A DNA stretch of 64,000 nt. Origin: Alteromonas indica. GTDB taxonomy: Bacteria > Pseudomonadota > Gammaproteobacteria > Enterobacterales > Alteromonadaceae. The translations under genes and the position numbers were made by a program. Shown piece by piece: positions 53,665 through 62,612 of this stretch (positions are counted from its first letter, which is position 1; every line of letters starts with the position of its first letter). A model generated the notes under the pieces. That model saw nothing but the letters and a program-made list of their open reading frames with translations, ran no database searches and was not told the origin of the DNA. The stretch spans positions 124,001 to 188,000 of the forward strand of contig PYVY01000005.1 of assembly GCA_003056425.1 (NCBI GenBank), in the 5' to 3' direction.

Positions 53665-56385
53665 GTGAAATATCAGACATTTTCAGAGCTCAAGGTCAAT
53701 GATCAGCAATACAAGCTGGTAAGCTTTGACAAGATTAGCGAGCAGCACGATTTGTCGCGACTGCCATTTTGTATCAAAATTTTATTGGAAAACCTGATTC
53801 GGCATGAACAGGAAGAATTCGTCACCAGCGAAGACATTGAAAAAATAGCAAAATGGGATACCAGCGACGATAGCCTGCATGAAATTTCCTTTGCCCCAGC
53901 CCGCGTGATTTTACAAGATTTCACCGGGGTGCCAGCCATTGTCGATTTAGCCGCCATGCGTGATGCGGTAAATACCTTGGGCGGTGATGCGCAAATGATT
54001 AATCCTCTTAACCCGGTAGAGCTGGTTATCGACCACTCGGTAATGGTTGATCACTTCGGTGACGAGGATTCTTTTGAGAAAAACACCGACATTGAAATTC
54101 AGCGTAACAAAGAGCGCTACCAGTTTTTAAAATGGGGGCAGGCCTCCTTTGACAACTTTAAAGTCGTGCCGCCGGGCCGCGGTATTGTGCATCAGGTAAA
54201 TCTTGAATATCTGGCGCGCTGTGCTTTTACGAAAGAAATTGATGGGGAAACCTGGATTTATCCTGATACCCTGGTAGGGACCGACTCGCATACCACCATG
54301 ATTAACGGCCTGGGTATTTTAGGCTGGGGTGTCGGAGGTATTGAAGCTGAAGCTGCTATGCTGGGACAGCCCGTAACAATGCTGGCACCCAAGGTGGTAG
54401 GCTTTCGCTTGACCGGCAAATTGAACCCCGGGGTTACGGCTACTGATATGGTGCTGGTGATTACCGAACAACTGCGTAACCACGGTGTAGTAGGTAAGTT
54501 CGTAGAATTCTATGGCCCGGGTATCAAACATCTGACTACCGCAGACCGCGCTACTATCGCCAACATGTCACCCGAATATGGAGCCACATGTGGTATTTTC
54601 CCAATTGATCAGGTGGCGTTGGATTACCTGAAGTTAACCGGTCGCGACGATAGCCAGATTAAGCTGGTAGAGGAGTACGCCAAAGCGGCGTCATTATGGC
54701 ATGACGATCATACAAAAGATGCTGTGTACCATGAAACACTTGAGCTGAATCTGGAAGATGTCGTTCCTTCATTGGCCGGACCTAAGCGCCCCCAGGACCG
54801 TATCGCTCTCGACAAAGCTGCCAGCGCCTTCAATGACTGGTTCAATTCGCAAATCGATATCAAAGAAGTCGAAACCGAAGACGCCAAGTTTGTGTCTGAA
54901 GGTGGCGATATGTCCGAAGTTGATAAAGAACATGACTCCTATGTCGATTTTCAGGGCCATCAATTTAACCTGGAAGACGGGGCAATTGTTATTGCCGCTA
55001 TCACCAGTTGTACAAATACGTCGAACGCCTCCGTGCTGATGGGTGCTGGTCTGGTAGCGAAAAAAGCCGTAGAACTTGGCCTGGTGCGTAAGCCCTGGGT
55101 TAAAACCTCTTTAGCGCCGGGCTCGCAGGTAGTTACACAATATCTGGAAAATGCCGGGCTGATGGACCCGCTGCGTAAACTTGGCTTCAATCTTGTGGGA
55201 TACGGCTGTACCACCTGTATTGGTAACTCTGGCCCATTACCAGAAGAAATCAGTAAAGCGGTGCAGGAAGCCAAATTGACCGTAACGTCCGTGCTGTCGG
55301 GCAACCGCAACTTCGAAGGTCGGATTCACCCTGATGTGGCAGCGAATTACCTGGCTTCACCGCCGCTTGTAGTAGCCTATGCATTGGCTGGTAATATGAA
55401 CATTGATATTACTACCGAGCCGCTGGGTAAAAGCAAAGACGGCAAGCCCGTCTATTTGAAAGATATCTGGCCGACGGAAGAAGAAATTCAATCACTGATT
55501 CAAGAACATGTTTCCGGTGAGTTGTTCAAGCAAAAATATGCTGATGTGTTTAAAGGTAAACGGGTATGGAATGACCTGGAAGTTTCTTCTTCTTCCGTTT
55601 ACGACTGGCCGGAATCAACTTATATCAAACATCCGCCGTTTTTCGCCGATATGGGCGAGCAGCCGGATGCGCTCACGGCCATTCGTGATGCCCGCTGTCT
55701 GGTGAAAGTGGGCGACTCTATCACAACTGACCATATTTCTCCGGCGGGCGCGATTGCCCCCGATAGTCCTGCCGGCAAATATCTACAGGAAAAAGGTATT
55801 GAACCGGCCAACTTCAACTCCTATGGTTCGCGCCGCGGTAACCACGAGGTGATGATGCGCGGTACCTTTGCCAATGTTCGGTTAAAAAACCAATTGGCGC
55901 CAGGCACCACCGGCAGTGTGACCACGCATTATCCTAGTGGCGAAGAAATGTCGATATTTGACGCCGCGATGAAATATCGCGACGAAGGTGTCGGCGCAGT
56001 GGTAGTGGGCGGTAAAGAGTATGGTACCGGCTCCAGCCGTGACTGGGCGGCTAAAGGGCCTTCGTTATTAGGTATCAAAGCGGTGATTGCCCAAAGCTAT
56101 GAGCGTATACATCGTTCTAACCTGATTGGTATGGGTATTTTACCACTGCAGTTTAAAGACGGTGAAAGCGCTGACTCTGTCGGCATTCGTGGCGATGAGA
56201 CATTCTCAGTATCACAGGTATCGCGCGATACGAAAGAAGTTCAGGTCACCATGATGCGTGACTCAGGCGAAGTGACCGAGTTTATGGCAGACGTGCGAAT
56301 TGATACGGCAAATGAATTTACGTACTTCGAACATGGCGGTATTTTGCATTATGTTATTCGCCAATACCTTCAAAACGGTAAGTAA
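53665..56385 (+). CDS. acnA: aconitate hydratase A
   Basis: About 906 residues from the GTG used, which follows an AAGGATGG ribosome-binding region and lines up with the E. coli AcnA start (891 residues). In-frame ATG codons at 53518 and 53581 would add a 28-49 residue extension unlike the family. It converts citrate to isocitrate in the TCA cycle. The 4Fe-4S ligands are Cys449 (SCTNTSN) and Cys515/Cys518 (GYGCTTCIGNSGP). Other marks: LVGTDSHTTMINGLGILGWGVGGIEAEAAMLG and the C-terminal swivel block GKEYGTGSSRDWAAKGP. It stands alone and ends at a strong terminator. Confidence 0.96.
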   Translation: MKYQTFSELKVNDQQYKLVSFDKISEQHDLSRLPFCIKILLENLIRHEQEEFVTSEDIEKIAKWDTSDDSLHEISFAPARVILQDFTGVPAIVDLAAMRDAVNTLGGDAQMINPLNPVELVIDHSVMVDHFGDEDSFEKNTDIEIQRNKERYQFLKWGQASFDNFKVVPPGRGIVHQVNLEYLARCAFTKEIDGETWIYPDTLVGTDSHTTMINGLGILGWGVGGIEAEAAMLGQPVTMLAPKVVGFRLTGKLNPGVTATDMVLVITEQLRNHGVVGKFVEFYGPGIKHLTTADRATIANMSPEYGATCGIFPIDQVALDYLKLTGRDDSQIKLVEEYAKAASLWHDDHTKDAVYHETLELNLEDVVPSLAGPKRPQDRIALDKAASAFNDWFNSQIDIKEVETEDAKFVSEGGDMSEVDKEHDSYVDFQGHQFNLEDGAIVIAAITSCTNTSNASVLMGAGLVAKKAVELGLVRKPWVKTSLAPGSQVVTQYLENAGLMDPLRKLGFNLVGYGCTTCIGNSGPLPEEISKAVQEAKLTVTSVLSGNRNFEGRIHPDVAANYLASPPLVVAYALAGNMNIDITTEPLGKSKDGKPVYLKDIWPTEEEIQSLIQEHVSGELFKQKYADVFKGKRVWNDLEVSSSSVYDWPESTYIKHPPFFADMGEQPDALTAIRDARCLVKVGDSITTDHISPAGAIAPDSPAGKYLQEKGIEPANFNSYGSRRGNHEVMMRGTFANVRLKNQLAPGTTGSVTTHYPSGEEMSIFDAAMKYRDEGVGAVVVGGKEYGTGSSRDWAAKGPSLLGIKAVIAQSYERIHRSNLIGMGILPLQFKDGESADSVGIRGDETFSVSQVSRDTKEVQVTMMRDSGEVTEFMADVRIDTANEFTYFEHGGILHYVIRQYLQNGK

Positions 56386-56413
56386 GCCGGTTAAAAACCA
56401 CACTTTTATTAGG

Positions 56414-56444
56414 TAAAAAAAGGCTCCGGAAGGAGCCTTTTTTA
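56414..56444. terminator. bidirectional Rho-independent terminator
   Basis: GGCTCC-GGAA-GGAGCC with seven A residues before and six T residues after. It closes both acnA (+) and the DUF3392 gene (-), whose stop overlaps the T-run. Confidence 0.92.
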
Positions 56445-56765
56445 TATGTAGCGTCGCCGTTCGGCAAATACCCCAATGGCAATAAAAGCACTGACAAATA
56501 CTGCGCCCTGCAAATAACCGGGGAAAAATCTTACCAGATGCAATACCAGTGGAGCGCCGTAAAGCGTCAACGCACCATAGCCAAATGCACACAATAAAAC
56601 AAACAGCGACACCCGGATAATAAAATGGCAGGGTCGAAGCACCTGTTTAACATAGTTATTAATCAAATCGCCAAATACGACCAATAATGTGGCAATCAGC
56701 ATTAAGCTCATTTGACTGAAATAAGGGGCCAGCCAGCGCGTTAACTGAGCCAGAATCTCGACCAT
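56442..56765 (-). CDS. DUF3392 family membrane protein
   Basis: About 107 residues from the ATG preceded by GGGAGG with a six-base gap; an ATG at 56783 is earlier but worse. Three or four hydrophobic helices: MVEILAQLTRWLAPYFSQMSLMLIATLLVVFGD, FIIRVSLFVLLCAFGYGALTLYGAPLVLHLV and LQGAVFVSAFIAIGVFAERR. The pattern WLAPYFSQMSLMLIATLLVVFGDLIN and CAFGYG matches the DUF3392 family of marine gammaproteobacteria. Its function is unknown. It stands alone, convergent with acnA. Confidence 0.85.
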   Translation of the reverse strand: MVEILAQLTRWLAPYFSQMSLMLIATLLVVFGDLINNYVKQVLRPCHFIIRVSLFVLLCAFGYGALTLYGAPLVLHLVRFFPGYLQGAVFVSAFIAIGVFAERRRYI

Positions 56766-56895
56766 CTTTATCCTCCCGGACACACTGCGATAGTCAGTTA
56801 AATTATAAGGGGCAGTGTAGGCAAATCCGTCTCATAAATCAGCAAAAAAGGGCCTCACTGGGCCCTTTTAATGCTTAATTCGATGAGTAAGTAAG

Positions 56896-57783
56896 TTACA
56901 GCAATGCCGCTACGGCTTTCTGACCCTGAATCAAGGTGGCCATTTTGTCCTGCGTTTTATCCCGCTCCACAAAATAATGTTCTACACCGGCTTGAGAAGC
57001 ACGGGCGAACAACGGCGCAAAATCGATAGTGCCGGTGCCAACATCAGCAAACTCACCCGCACTGTCCATATCTTTGACATGCCATAGCTTGAACCGGCCT
57101 GGATACTTCTTGAAATAAGCCAATGGATCTTTATTGGCTTTCACCATCCAATATAAATCCATTTCCATTGCCACTAAATCTTTCTGGGTCTCTTCCAACA
57201 AAACATGATAAGGAATTTCACCGTCGGTTTGGATAAATTCAAAATCATGATTGTGGTAAGCCAGGGTCAAGCCGGCTTTATTACAGGCTTCGCCCCACTG
57301 ATTCATGTTCTCTGCGAGGTTCTTATACACATTGATAGTAGAACCGCGCTGCTCTTCTGTTAAATAAGGCAGCACCACATACTTATGGCCAACTTCCAGC
57401 GCACTGTCGATAACCTTATTCACACCACCTTCAAAGTCGGTCAGAGGGGTATGTGCAGAAGGCGCTGATAGTCCTTCACCATCAATAATTTTCTTAATTT
57501 CGCTTGGCTTGTGGTTATAGTAGCCTGCAAATTCAAGCTCTTGATAACCCACAGCGGCGACCATTTTAAGTGTTGCCGGTACGCTAACCGCCATCCAGTC
57601 GCGCAGGGTATATAACTGCAAACCCACCGCTCCAGCACTTTTATGATTATGGGCACTGACGCCAAACGACAAGGGCAACGCGGCAACACCTGCTGCCCCG
57701 GCACTGAGTTTTAAAAAATGGCGTCGGTTCAGTGTGTCTGCTGCAACTTTACCGGCTTGCCGGTGGGTATGGTAGGCAGTCAT
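56896..57783 (-). CDS. Tat-exported sugar isomerase/epimerase-like TIM barrel
   Basis: About 295 residues from the ATG with GAGGAG six bases upstream; another ATG two codons earlier has no spacing. A twin-arginine signal LNRRHFLKLSAGAAGVAALPLSFGVSA sits 20 residues in. The rest is an AP-endonuclease-2/xylose-isomerase-like barrel: GLQLYTLRDWM, ELEFAGYYNHKPSEI, metal ligand regions YHNHDFEF, MEMDLYWMVKA, LWHVKDMD and FVERDKT. Exported members of this family are common in loci that oxidise and rearrange sugars in the periplasm, including 3-keto-glycoside lyases; the reaction here is not known. It follows the LacI gene by about 40 bases on the same strand, so both are probably cotranscribed. Confidence 0.85.
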   Translation of the reverse strand: MTAYHTHRQAGKVAADTLNRRHFLKLSAGAAGVAALPLSFGVSAHNHKSAGAVGLQLYTLRDWMAVSVPATLKMVAAVGYQELEFAGYYNHKPSEIKKIIDGEGLSAPSAHTPLTDFEGGVNKVIDSALEVGHKYVVLPYLTEEQRGSTINVYKNLAENMNQWGEACNKAGLTLAYHNHDFEFIQTDGEIPYHVLLEETQKDLVAMEMDLYWMVKANKDPLAYFKKYPGRFKLWHVKDMDSAGEFADVGTGTIDFAPLFARASQAGVEHYFVERDKTQDKMATLIQGQKAVAALL

Positions 57784-57824
57784 AGTCATCTCCTCATTAG
57801 GTAGCCTGGCACAGGCCCTGATTA

Positions 57825-58832
57825 TTAATAAGTCGGCGCAGGGCCGGTGCTTTTTCGTACAATTAATTCAAACGGCATAATGACCTTGGGGGCTTTTTTG
57901 ATATTCCCGGTTAGCACATCAACCAGTAGGTTTACCGCCGTTTGGCCAAACTCTTCTGCTGGCTGGGCAATCGTGGTGAGCGGTGGATCGCAAAAACCGG
58001 CAAAGGCAATATCATCAAATCCGGCAACCGAAATATCTTCGGGTATGCGTAACCCGGCTTCTTTTAAGGCCTGCACGGCCCCAATCGCAGTCTCGTCGTT
58101 TTCGCAAAATAGTGCGGTAGGGCGTTGGCCAATAGTCAAAATACGCTGAGCAGCTTCATAACCGGCCTGTAATGTAAAATCGCCATTAAACAGCAGGTTT
58201 TCATCAAACGGGATATTCGCTTCGCGCAAGGCATCCTGGTAGCCAGCTAAGCGGTCTTGGGTTAACGGACTGGCATGCGGGCCCTTAATCAAGGCAATTG
58301 ACCGATGCCCCAACGCAATAAGATGGCGGGTCATGGTGGCCGCTGCTGCACGATTATCCAAAGTAACGGTAGGGCAGTCGGTCGTTGCGCGAACCTCACA
58401 AGCGTTGACCATAGGCAACAGGCCATCGGTAGTGCGCATGTCTGCCGGAAACGGGTTATGGGCCCGTAACTGAATCACGCCGTCGGCTTGGGAAGTCTGC
58501 ACCATCTTGGCATATTCTGCTTCAATATCCGGGTTACCGAGGGTATTGCCTAGTAACAAGGTATAGCCGCGTTGCGCTGCGGCCACCTGCATTCCGCTAA
58601 TTACGCGCGCAAAAAATAAGTTGGCCACGGTGGGTACCAGCACGACCAGGCTATGGGTTTTGCCCGAGCGAAACTTCACTGCCATTAGATTGGGTTTGTA
58701 GCCGGTATGGTCTATAGCTTCAAGCACCCGCACCCGGGTTTTGGGTGAAACCCTGTCTGGCTGCTGTAGTGTCCGTGAAACGGTAGCCACAGATACGTGC
58801 GCCAGCTCTGCTACATCTCGAATGGTCGCCAT
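57825..58832 (-). CDS. LacI family transcriptional regulator (sugar locus)
   Basis: 335 residues. DNA-binding domain MATIRDVAELAHVSVATVSRTLQQPDRVSPKTRVRVLEAIDHTGYKPN with hinge AVKFRSGKT, then the sugar-binding fold (VVLVPTVANLFFARVISGM ... ISVAGFDDIAFAGFCDPPLTTIAQPAEEFG). It lies between the Tat TIM-barrel gene and the divergent dehydrogenase operon, and two palindromic sites with central CG occur in the 267-base gap (58869-58884 and 59031-59046). It probably represses both sides and responds to a sugar or sugar derivative. Confidence 0.92.
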   Translation of the reverse strand: MATIRDVAELAHVSVATVSRTLQQPDRVSPKTRVRVLEAIDHTGYKPNLMAVKFRSGKTHSLVVLVPTVANLFFARVISGMQVAAAQRGYTLLLGNTLGNPDIEAEYAKMVQTSQADGVIQLRAHNPFPADMRTTDGLLPMVNACEVRATTDCPTVTLDNRAAAATMTRHLIALGHRSIALIKGPHASPLTQDRLAGYQDALREANIPFDENLLFNGDFTLQAGYEAAQRILTIGQRPTALFCENDETAIGAVQALKEAGLRIPEDISVAGFDDIAFAGFCDPPLTTIAQPAEEFGQTAVNLLVDVLTGNIKKAPKVIMPFELIVRKSTGPAPTY

Positions 58833-58868
58833 TGCTTACTGATTTACCCTTAATTTTTATTTAATAAA

Positions 58869-58895
58869 ATGTAACCGTTAACATGTTAGTTAACG
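58869..58895. promoter_or_regulatory. candidate LacI operator, nested palindromes
   Basis: ATGTAACCGTTAACAT (58869-58884) is an imperfect palindrome with a central CG. It overlaps CGTTAAC-ATGTTA-GTTAACG (58876-58895), a seven-base inverted repeat whose middle contains TAACATGTTA. It is 37 bases upstream of the LacI gene start, suited to autoregulation. Confidence 0.55.
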
Positions 58896-59017
58896 AAGAT
58901 GACGTAAAATTCTACTAAAATCCAGCACTAAATTGCATTTATAAACATTTGCGCAACAATAAGGCAGGCTTATTTTGACAATTTGGTCGCATCAATACGC
59001 CTTTTGTATAAAATAGT

Positions 59018-59046
59018 TTGACATAATTTAATGTAATCCGTTACAT
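59018..59046 (+). promoter_or_regulatory. promoter and overlapping LacI operator for the dehydrogenase operon
   Basis: TTGACA (59018-59023) is a consensus -35. Seventeen bases later TTACAT (59041-59046) would be the -10, though weak. ATGTAATCCGTTACAT (59031-59046), with six-base arms ATGTAA/TTACAT, lies over the spacer and -10. A repressor bound there would block the promoter. The same arms recur in the site at 58869. Confidence 0.55.
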
Positions 59047-59099
59047 TTTTACGCAAATAACAAGTTTCTAACATCATTAACGACTTTTCGGAGATGGGC

Positions 59100-60260
59100 A
59101 TGGCACGAACACAGAAAATCCGACTCGGAATGATAGGCGGTGGCGAAGGGGCATTTATTGGTGCTGTACATCGCCACGCAGCCGGGCTGGATGGCCACTA
59201 TAAATTGGTCTGCGGCGCCTTTTCCCGCGACAACGATAACAATACCCGTACAGGCGAGAGCCTGGACCTCGACCCGGCTCGCGTTTATGGCTCGTGGCAG
59301 GAAATGCTTGAAAGCGAAGCCGCGCTGCCCGAAGACCAGCGTATGCAGGCAGTCAGCATTGTAACGCCCAACCATCTACACGTACCGGTTTCGCTAGCCG
59401 CGGCTAAAGCGGGCTTTCATGTATTTTGCGAAAAACCAGCCGCGGTCAGTTTTGACGAGGTCAAACAACTGGCCGATGAGCTAGCCTCCAGCTCTGTATT
59501 GTACGGGCTGGCGCATACCTACCTGGGCTACCCCATGGTGTGGCAGGCCAAAGAAATGGTCGCTTCCGGCCAGTTGGGCAAAATACGTAAAGTCTATGTG
59601 GAATATCCGCAAGGTTGGTTGTCGGGTGAAGAAGAAAGCCATAACAAACAAGCTTCATGGCGTACCGATCCAGCATTGGCTGGGGGCAGCGGTTGTATGG
59701 GTGATATTGGCACTCACGCTTTTGGCCTGGTGGAATTTGTGTTGGGTGAAAAGGTCACTGAGTTATGTGGTGTACTCCACACCCATGTTGAGGGCCGCCG
59801 TCTAGACGATGACGGTGCAGCGCTGCTGAAAACCCAAAGCGGAGCCACCGGGGTGCTGGTGGCAAGCCAGGTTTGTGCCGGGGAAGAAAACCCTTTGAAA
59901 ATAAGAGTGTATGGAGAAAAAGGTGGCCTGGAATGGCAACAAATGGAGCCTAATTCTGTGGTCTATCGGCCGGCTGGCGAGCCGTATCAGGTGTTACGGG
60001 CCGGGGGCGGTCAGCCTGGGTTGTGCGACGCCGCGTTATCGCGCTGCCGGACGCCAGGTGGGCACCCAGAAGGATACCTCGAAGCAATGGCCAATTTGTA
60101 TACCTCTTTTGCCAAAGCTATTTATGCCGGCCAAACCGGCAGTGCAGAAGGCGTACCCGGGCTGAGCTCTGGGGTGCGTGGTATGGCCTTTATCCAGGCT
60201 ATGCTAGATAGCAGCAGTAGCGATACGAAGTGGCACGCGGTGCCCGACATTGCGCAATAA
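59100..60260 (+). CDS. Gfo/Idh/MocA family sugar dehydrogenase
   Basis: About 386 residues from the ATG with GGAG six bases upstream (an ATG at 59094 lies inside that site). Cytoplasmic, no signal. Rossmann motif IRLGMIGGGEGAFIGAVHRHAA, the EKP motif in FHVFCEKPAAVSFDEV, and the substrate-side block GGSGCMGDIGTHAFGLVEFVLG with conserved Asp and His. The neighbouring TIM-barrel gene and the pairing are like E. coli ycjS/ycjR, where the dehydrogenase oxidises the C3 hydroxyl of a glycoside with NAD. The substrate here is not known. It begins a five-gene plus-strand operon under the LacI operator. Confidence 0.88.
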   Translation: MARTQKIRLGMIGGGEGAFIGAVHRHAAGLDGHYKLVCGAFSRDNDNNTRTGESLDLDPARVYGSWQEMLESEAALPEDQRMQAVSIVTPNHLHVPVSLAAAKAGFHVFCEKPAAVSFDEVKQLADELASSSVLYGLAHTYLGYPMVWQAKEMVASGQLGKIRKVYVEYPQGWLSGEEESHNKQASWRTDPALAGGSGCMGDIGTHAFGLVEFVLGEKVTELCGVLHTHVEGRRLDDDGAALLKTQSGATGVLVASQVCAGEENPLKIRVYGEKGGLEWQQMEPNSVVYRPAGEPYQVLRAGGGQPGLCDAALSRCRTPGGHPEGYLEAMANLYTSFAKAIYAGQTGSAEGVPGLSSGVRGMAFIQAMLDSSSSDTKWHAVPDIAQ

Positions 60261-60286
60261 CGCCCGATATTTAAGGAGACAAGATA

Positions 60287-61345
60287 ATGGCTGCAATTAA
60301 AGGCCCGGCGATTTTTCTGGCCCAGTTCGCCGGTGATACCGCCCCGTTTGATACGCTCGAAGGCATGGCCGAATGGGCAGGTTCACTGGGCTATAAAGGC
60401 ATTCAGGTGCCGACGGACCCAAGTATTTTTGATTTAGAGCAAGCTGCCGACTCACAGCAGTATTGTGATGACGCGAAAGCCACCTGCGCCAAATACGGCG
60501 TCGAAATCACTGAGTTATCCACCCATTTGCAAGGTCAACTGGTGGCGGTTCACCCCGCCTATGACGAACTATTCGATAACTTTGCCCCGGCGCATTTGCA
60601 CGGCAACCCTAAAGTACGTACCGAATGGGCTATCCAGCAACTGAAATTGGCCGCTAAAGCCAGTCAGCGATTAGGCTTATCGGCTCACGCGACATTCTCA
60701 GGTGCACTTATGTGGCATCTGGTTTATCCATGGCCCCAGCGTCCGGCAGGGTTGGTTGAACAGGGCTTCGCCGAATTGGCAAAGCGCTGGAAACCCATTC
60801 TGGATGTGTTTGAAGAAGCTGGCGTGGATGTATGTTACGAAATTCATCCGGGTGAAGACCTGCACGATGGCGCGACCTTTGAGCGCTTTTTAGCCGCAGT
60901 AGATGACCATCCCCGGGCGAACATCCTGTTTGATCCGAGCCATTTTGTTTTGCAGCAGCTCGATTACCTGGACTTTATCGACCGTTATCACGACCGCATA
61001 AAAATGTTCCATGTTAAAGATGCTGAGTTTCTGCCAAATGGCCGCAGCGGTGTCTATGGCGGCTATCAGGACTGGGTGGATCGCCCCGGCCGGTTCCGTT
61101 CATTAGGTGATGGGCAGGTCGATTTTAAAAGTATTTTCAGCAAACTTACCCAATACGGCTTTGAAGGCTGGGCAGTACTGGAGTGGGAGTGCTGTTTAAA
61201 AGATTCAGCGCAAGGGGCGGCTGAAGGAGCGCCCTTTATTGCTAGTCATATTATTGAACCGGCCACCCGAACGTTTGATGATTTTGCCGGCGGTAATGCC
61301 AGCGAATCACGTAATCGACAAATTCTGGGTTTAGACAACAAGTAA
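60287..61345 (+). CDS. sugar isomerase/epimerase-like TIM barrel (YcjR-like)
   Basis: 352 residues, cytoplasmic. AP-endonuclease-2/xylose-isomerase-like barrel with metal-binding residues in VCYEIHPGEDLHDG, ILFDPSHFVLQQLDYLDFI, IKMFHVKDAEF and AVLEWECCLKD. Length and the FHVKDAEF ... RSLGDGQVDFKSIF block match the group that sits beside Gfo/Idh dehydrogenases. E. coli YcjR of this type epimerises 3-keto-glycosides at C4; others in the family cleave 3-keto-glycosides. It starts 26 bases after the dehydrogenase with a good AAGGAGAC ribosome-binding site. Confidence 0.88.
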   Translation: MAAIKGPAIFLAQFAGDTAPFDTLEGMAEWAGSLGYKGIQVPTDPSIFDLEQAADSQQYCDDAKATCAKYGVEITELSTHLQGQLVAVHPAYDELFDNFAPAHLHGNPKVRTEWAIQQLKLAAKASQRLGLSAHATFSGALMWHLVYPWPQRPAGLVEQGFAELAKRWKPILDVFEEAGVDVCYEIHPGEDLHDGATFERFLAAVDDHPRANILFDPSHFVLQQLDYLDFIDRYHDRIKMFHVKDAEFLPNGRSGVYGGYQDWVDRPGRFRSLGDGQVDFKSIFSKLTQYGFEGWAVLEWECCLKDSAQGAAEGAPFIASHIIEPATRTFDDFAGGNASESRNRQILGLDNK

Positions 61346-61391
61346 CTAACGCCGTGGCAGGCCTGCCAGGACATACGCAGCGAGGATAATA

Positions 61392-62612
61392 ATGAATAAT
61401 ATAACTGCGCGCCTTAGCGTGATGATGTTTCTACAGTTTTTCATCTGGGGTGGTTGGTTTGTCACACTGGGAACGTACTTGGCCGGTACGTTATCAGCCA
61501 ATGGCGGGCAAATTGCGATGGCGTTTTCGACCCAATCCTGGGGTGCGATTATTGCGCCATTTATTATCGGCATGATTGCCGACCGTTTCTTTAATGCCGA
61601 GCGCATTCTGGGTGTGCTGCATCTGGTGGGCGCGGTGTTGTTGTACATGATGTATCAGGCGGCAGACTTTACAACGTTTTATCCGTATGTATTGGGCTAC
61701 ATGATTGCGTATATGCCTACACTGGCCTTGGTGAACTCAGTCTCGTTCGGACAAATGCAGGACCCTTCCAAAGAATTTGGCAAGATTCGGGTGTGGGGCA
61801 CTGTGGGCTGGATTGTGGCCGGCTTGGTCATTAGTTATGTCTTTTCCTGGGATGCCCGGGATGCGATAGCGCAGGGTGCATTACGAAATACCTTTATGTT
61901 GTGTGCTATTGCATCGTTGCTGTTAGGTTTGTTCAGCTTCACGCTGCCAGCCACGCCGCCAAAAGGGAAGGGGCAAGCGGCAAGTTTGGGTGAAGCTTTA
62001 GGCACCGATGCGTTATCTCTGTTGAAAAACCGTAACTTTCTGGTGTTTTTCGCCTCTTCGGTACTGATCTGTATTCCTCTGGCATTTTATTACCAGAACG
62101 CTAACCCGTTTTTGACCGAGATAGGGGTAGAGAACGCTACCGGCAAAATGACCCTGGGACAGGTTTCCGAGGTGCTGTTTATGCTGGCCTTACCGATATT
62201 TCTGAACAAGTTTGGCATTAAGAAAACATTAGTACTAGGCATGCTGGCGTGGGTAATTCGTTATGTGCTGTTTGCTTACGGTAATGCTGATGAAGGCGTA
62301 GTGCTATTGCTGATGGGTATCGCTTTGCATGGTTTGTGTTACGACTTTTTCTTTGTCTCAGGGCAGATTTACACCGACTCTAAAGCGGGCCCTAACATCA
62401 AAAGTGCTGCGCAGGGCCTGATTACCCTGGCCACCTATGGTGTGGGAATGCTGGTAGGTTTTTGGGTAGCCGGACAGATAACCGATGCGTATATCGTAGC
62501 GGATGGTCACAACTGGGAAAATGTCTGGATGTTCCCGGCCGGTTTTGCTGCGGTAGTACTGGTGCTGTTCTTAGTCTTCTTTAAATCTGAAAAGGTATCG
62601 ACCGATGACTGA
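61392..62612 (+). CDS. MFS transporter, NupG-like nucleoside/sugar:H+ symporter family
   Basis: 406 residues with 12 membrane helices. The start RLSVMMFLQFFIWGGWFVTLGTYL and the GKIRVWGTVGWIVAGLVISY block (residues ~130-150) are hallmarks of the nucleoside:H+ symporter family. Members in sugar loci of Bacteroidetes and marine Proteobacteria are thought to carry sugars or sugar derivatives rather than nucleosides. It probably imports the product made by the exported enzymes of this locus. The next gene starts eight bases before its stop, so the two are translationally coupled. Confidence 0.87.
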   Translation: MNNITARLSVMMFLQFFIWGGWFVTLGTYLAGTLSANGGQIAMAFSTQSWGAIIAPFIIGMIADRFFNAERILGVLHLVGAVLLYMMYQAADFTTFYPYVLGYMIAYMPTLALVNSVSFGQMQDPSKEFGKIRVWGTVGWIVAGLVISYVFSWDARDAIAQGALRNTFMLCAIASLLLGLFSFTLPATPPKGKGQAASLGEALGTDALSLLKNRNFLVFFASSVLICIPLAFYYQNANPFLTEIGVENATGKMTLGQVSEVLFMLALPIFLNKFGIKKTLVLGMLAWVIRYVLFAYGNADEGVVLLLMGIALHGLCYDFFFVSGQIYTDSKAGPNIKSAAQGLITLATYGVGMLVGFWVAGQITDAYIVADGHNWENVWMFPAGFAAVVLVLFLVFFKSEKVSTDD

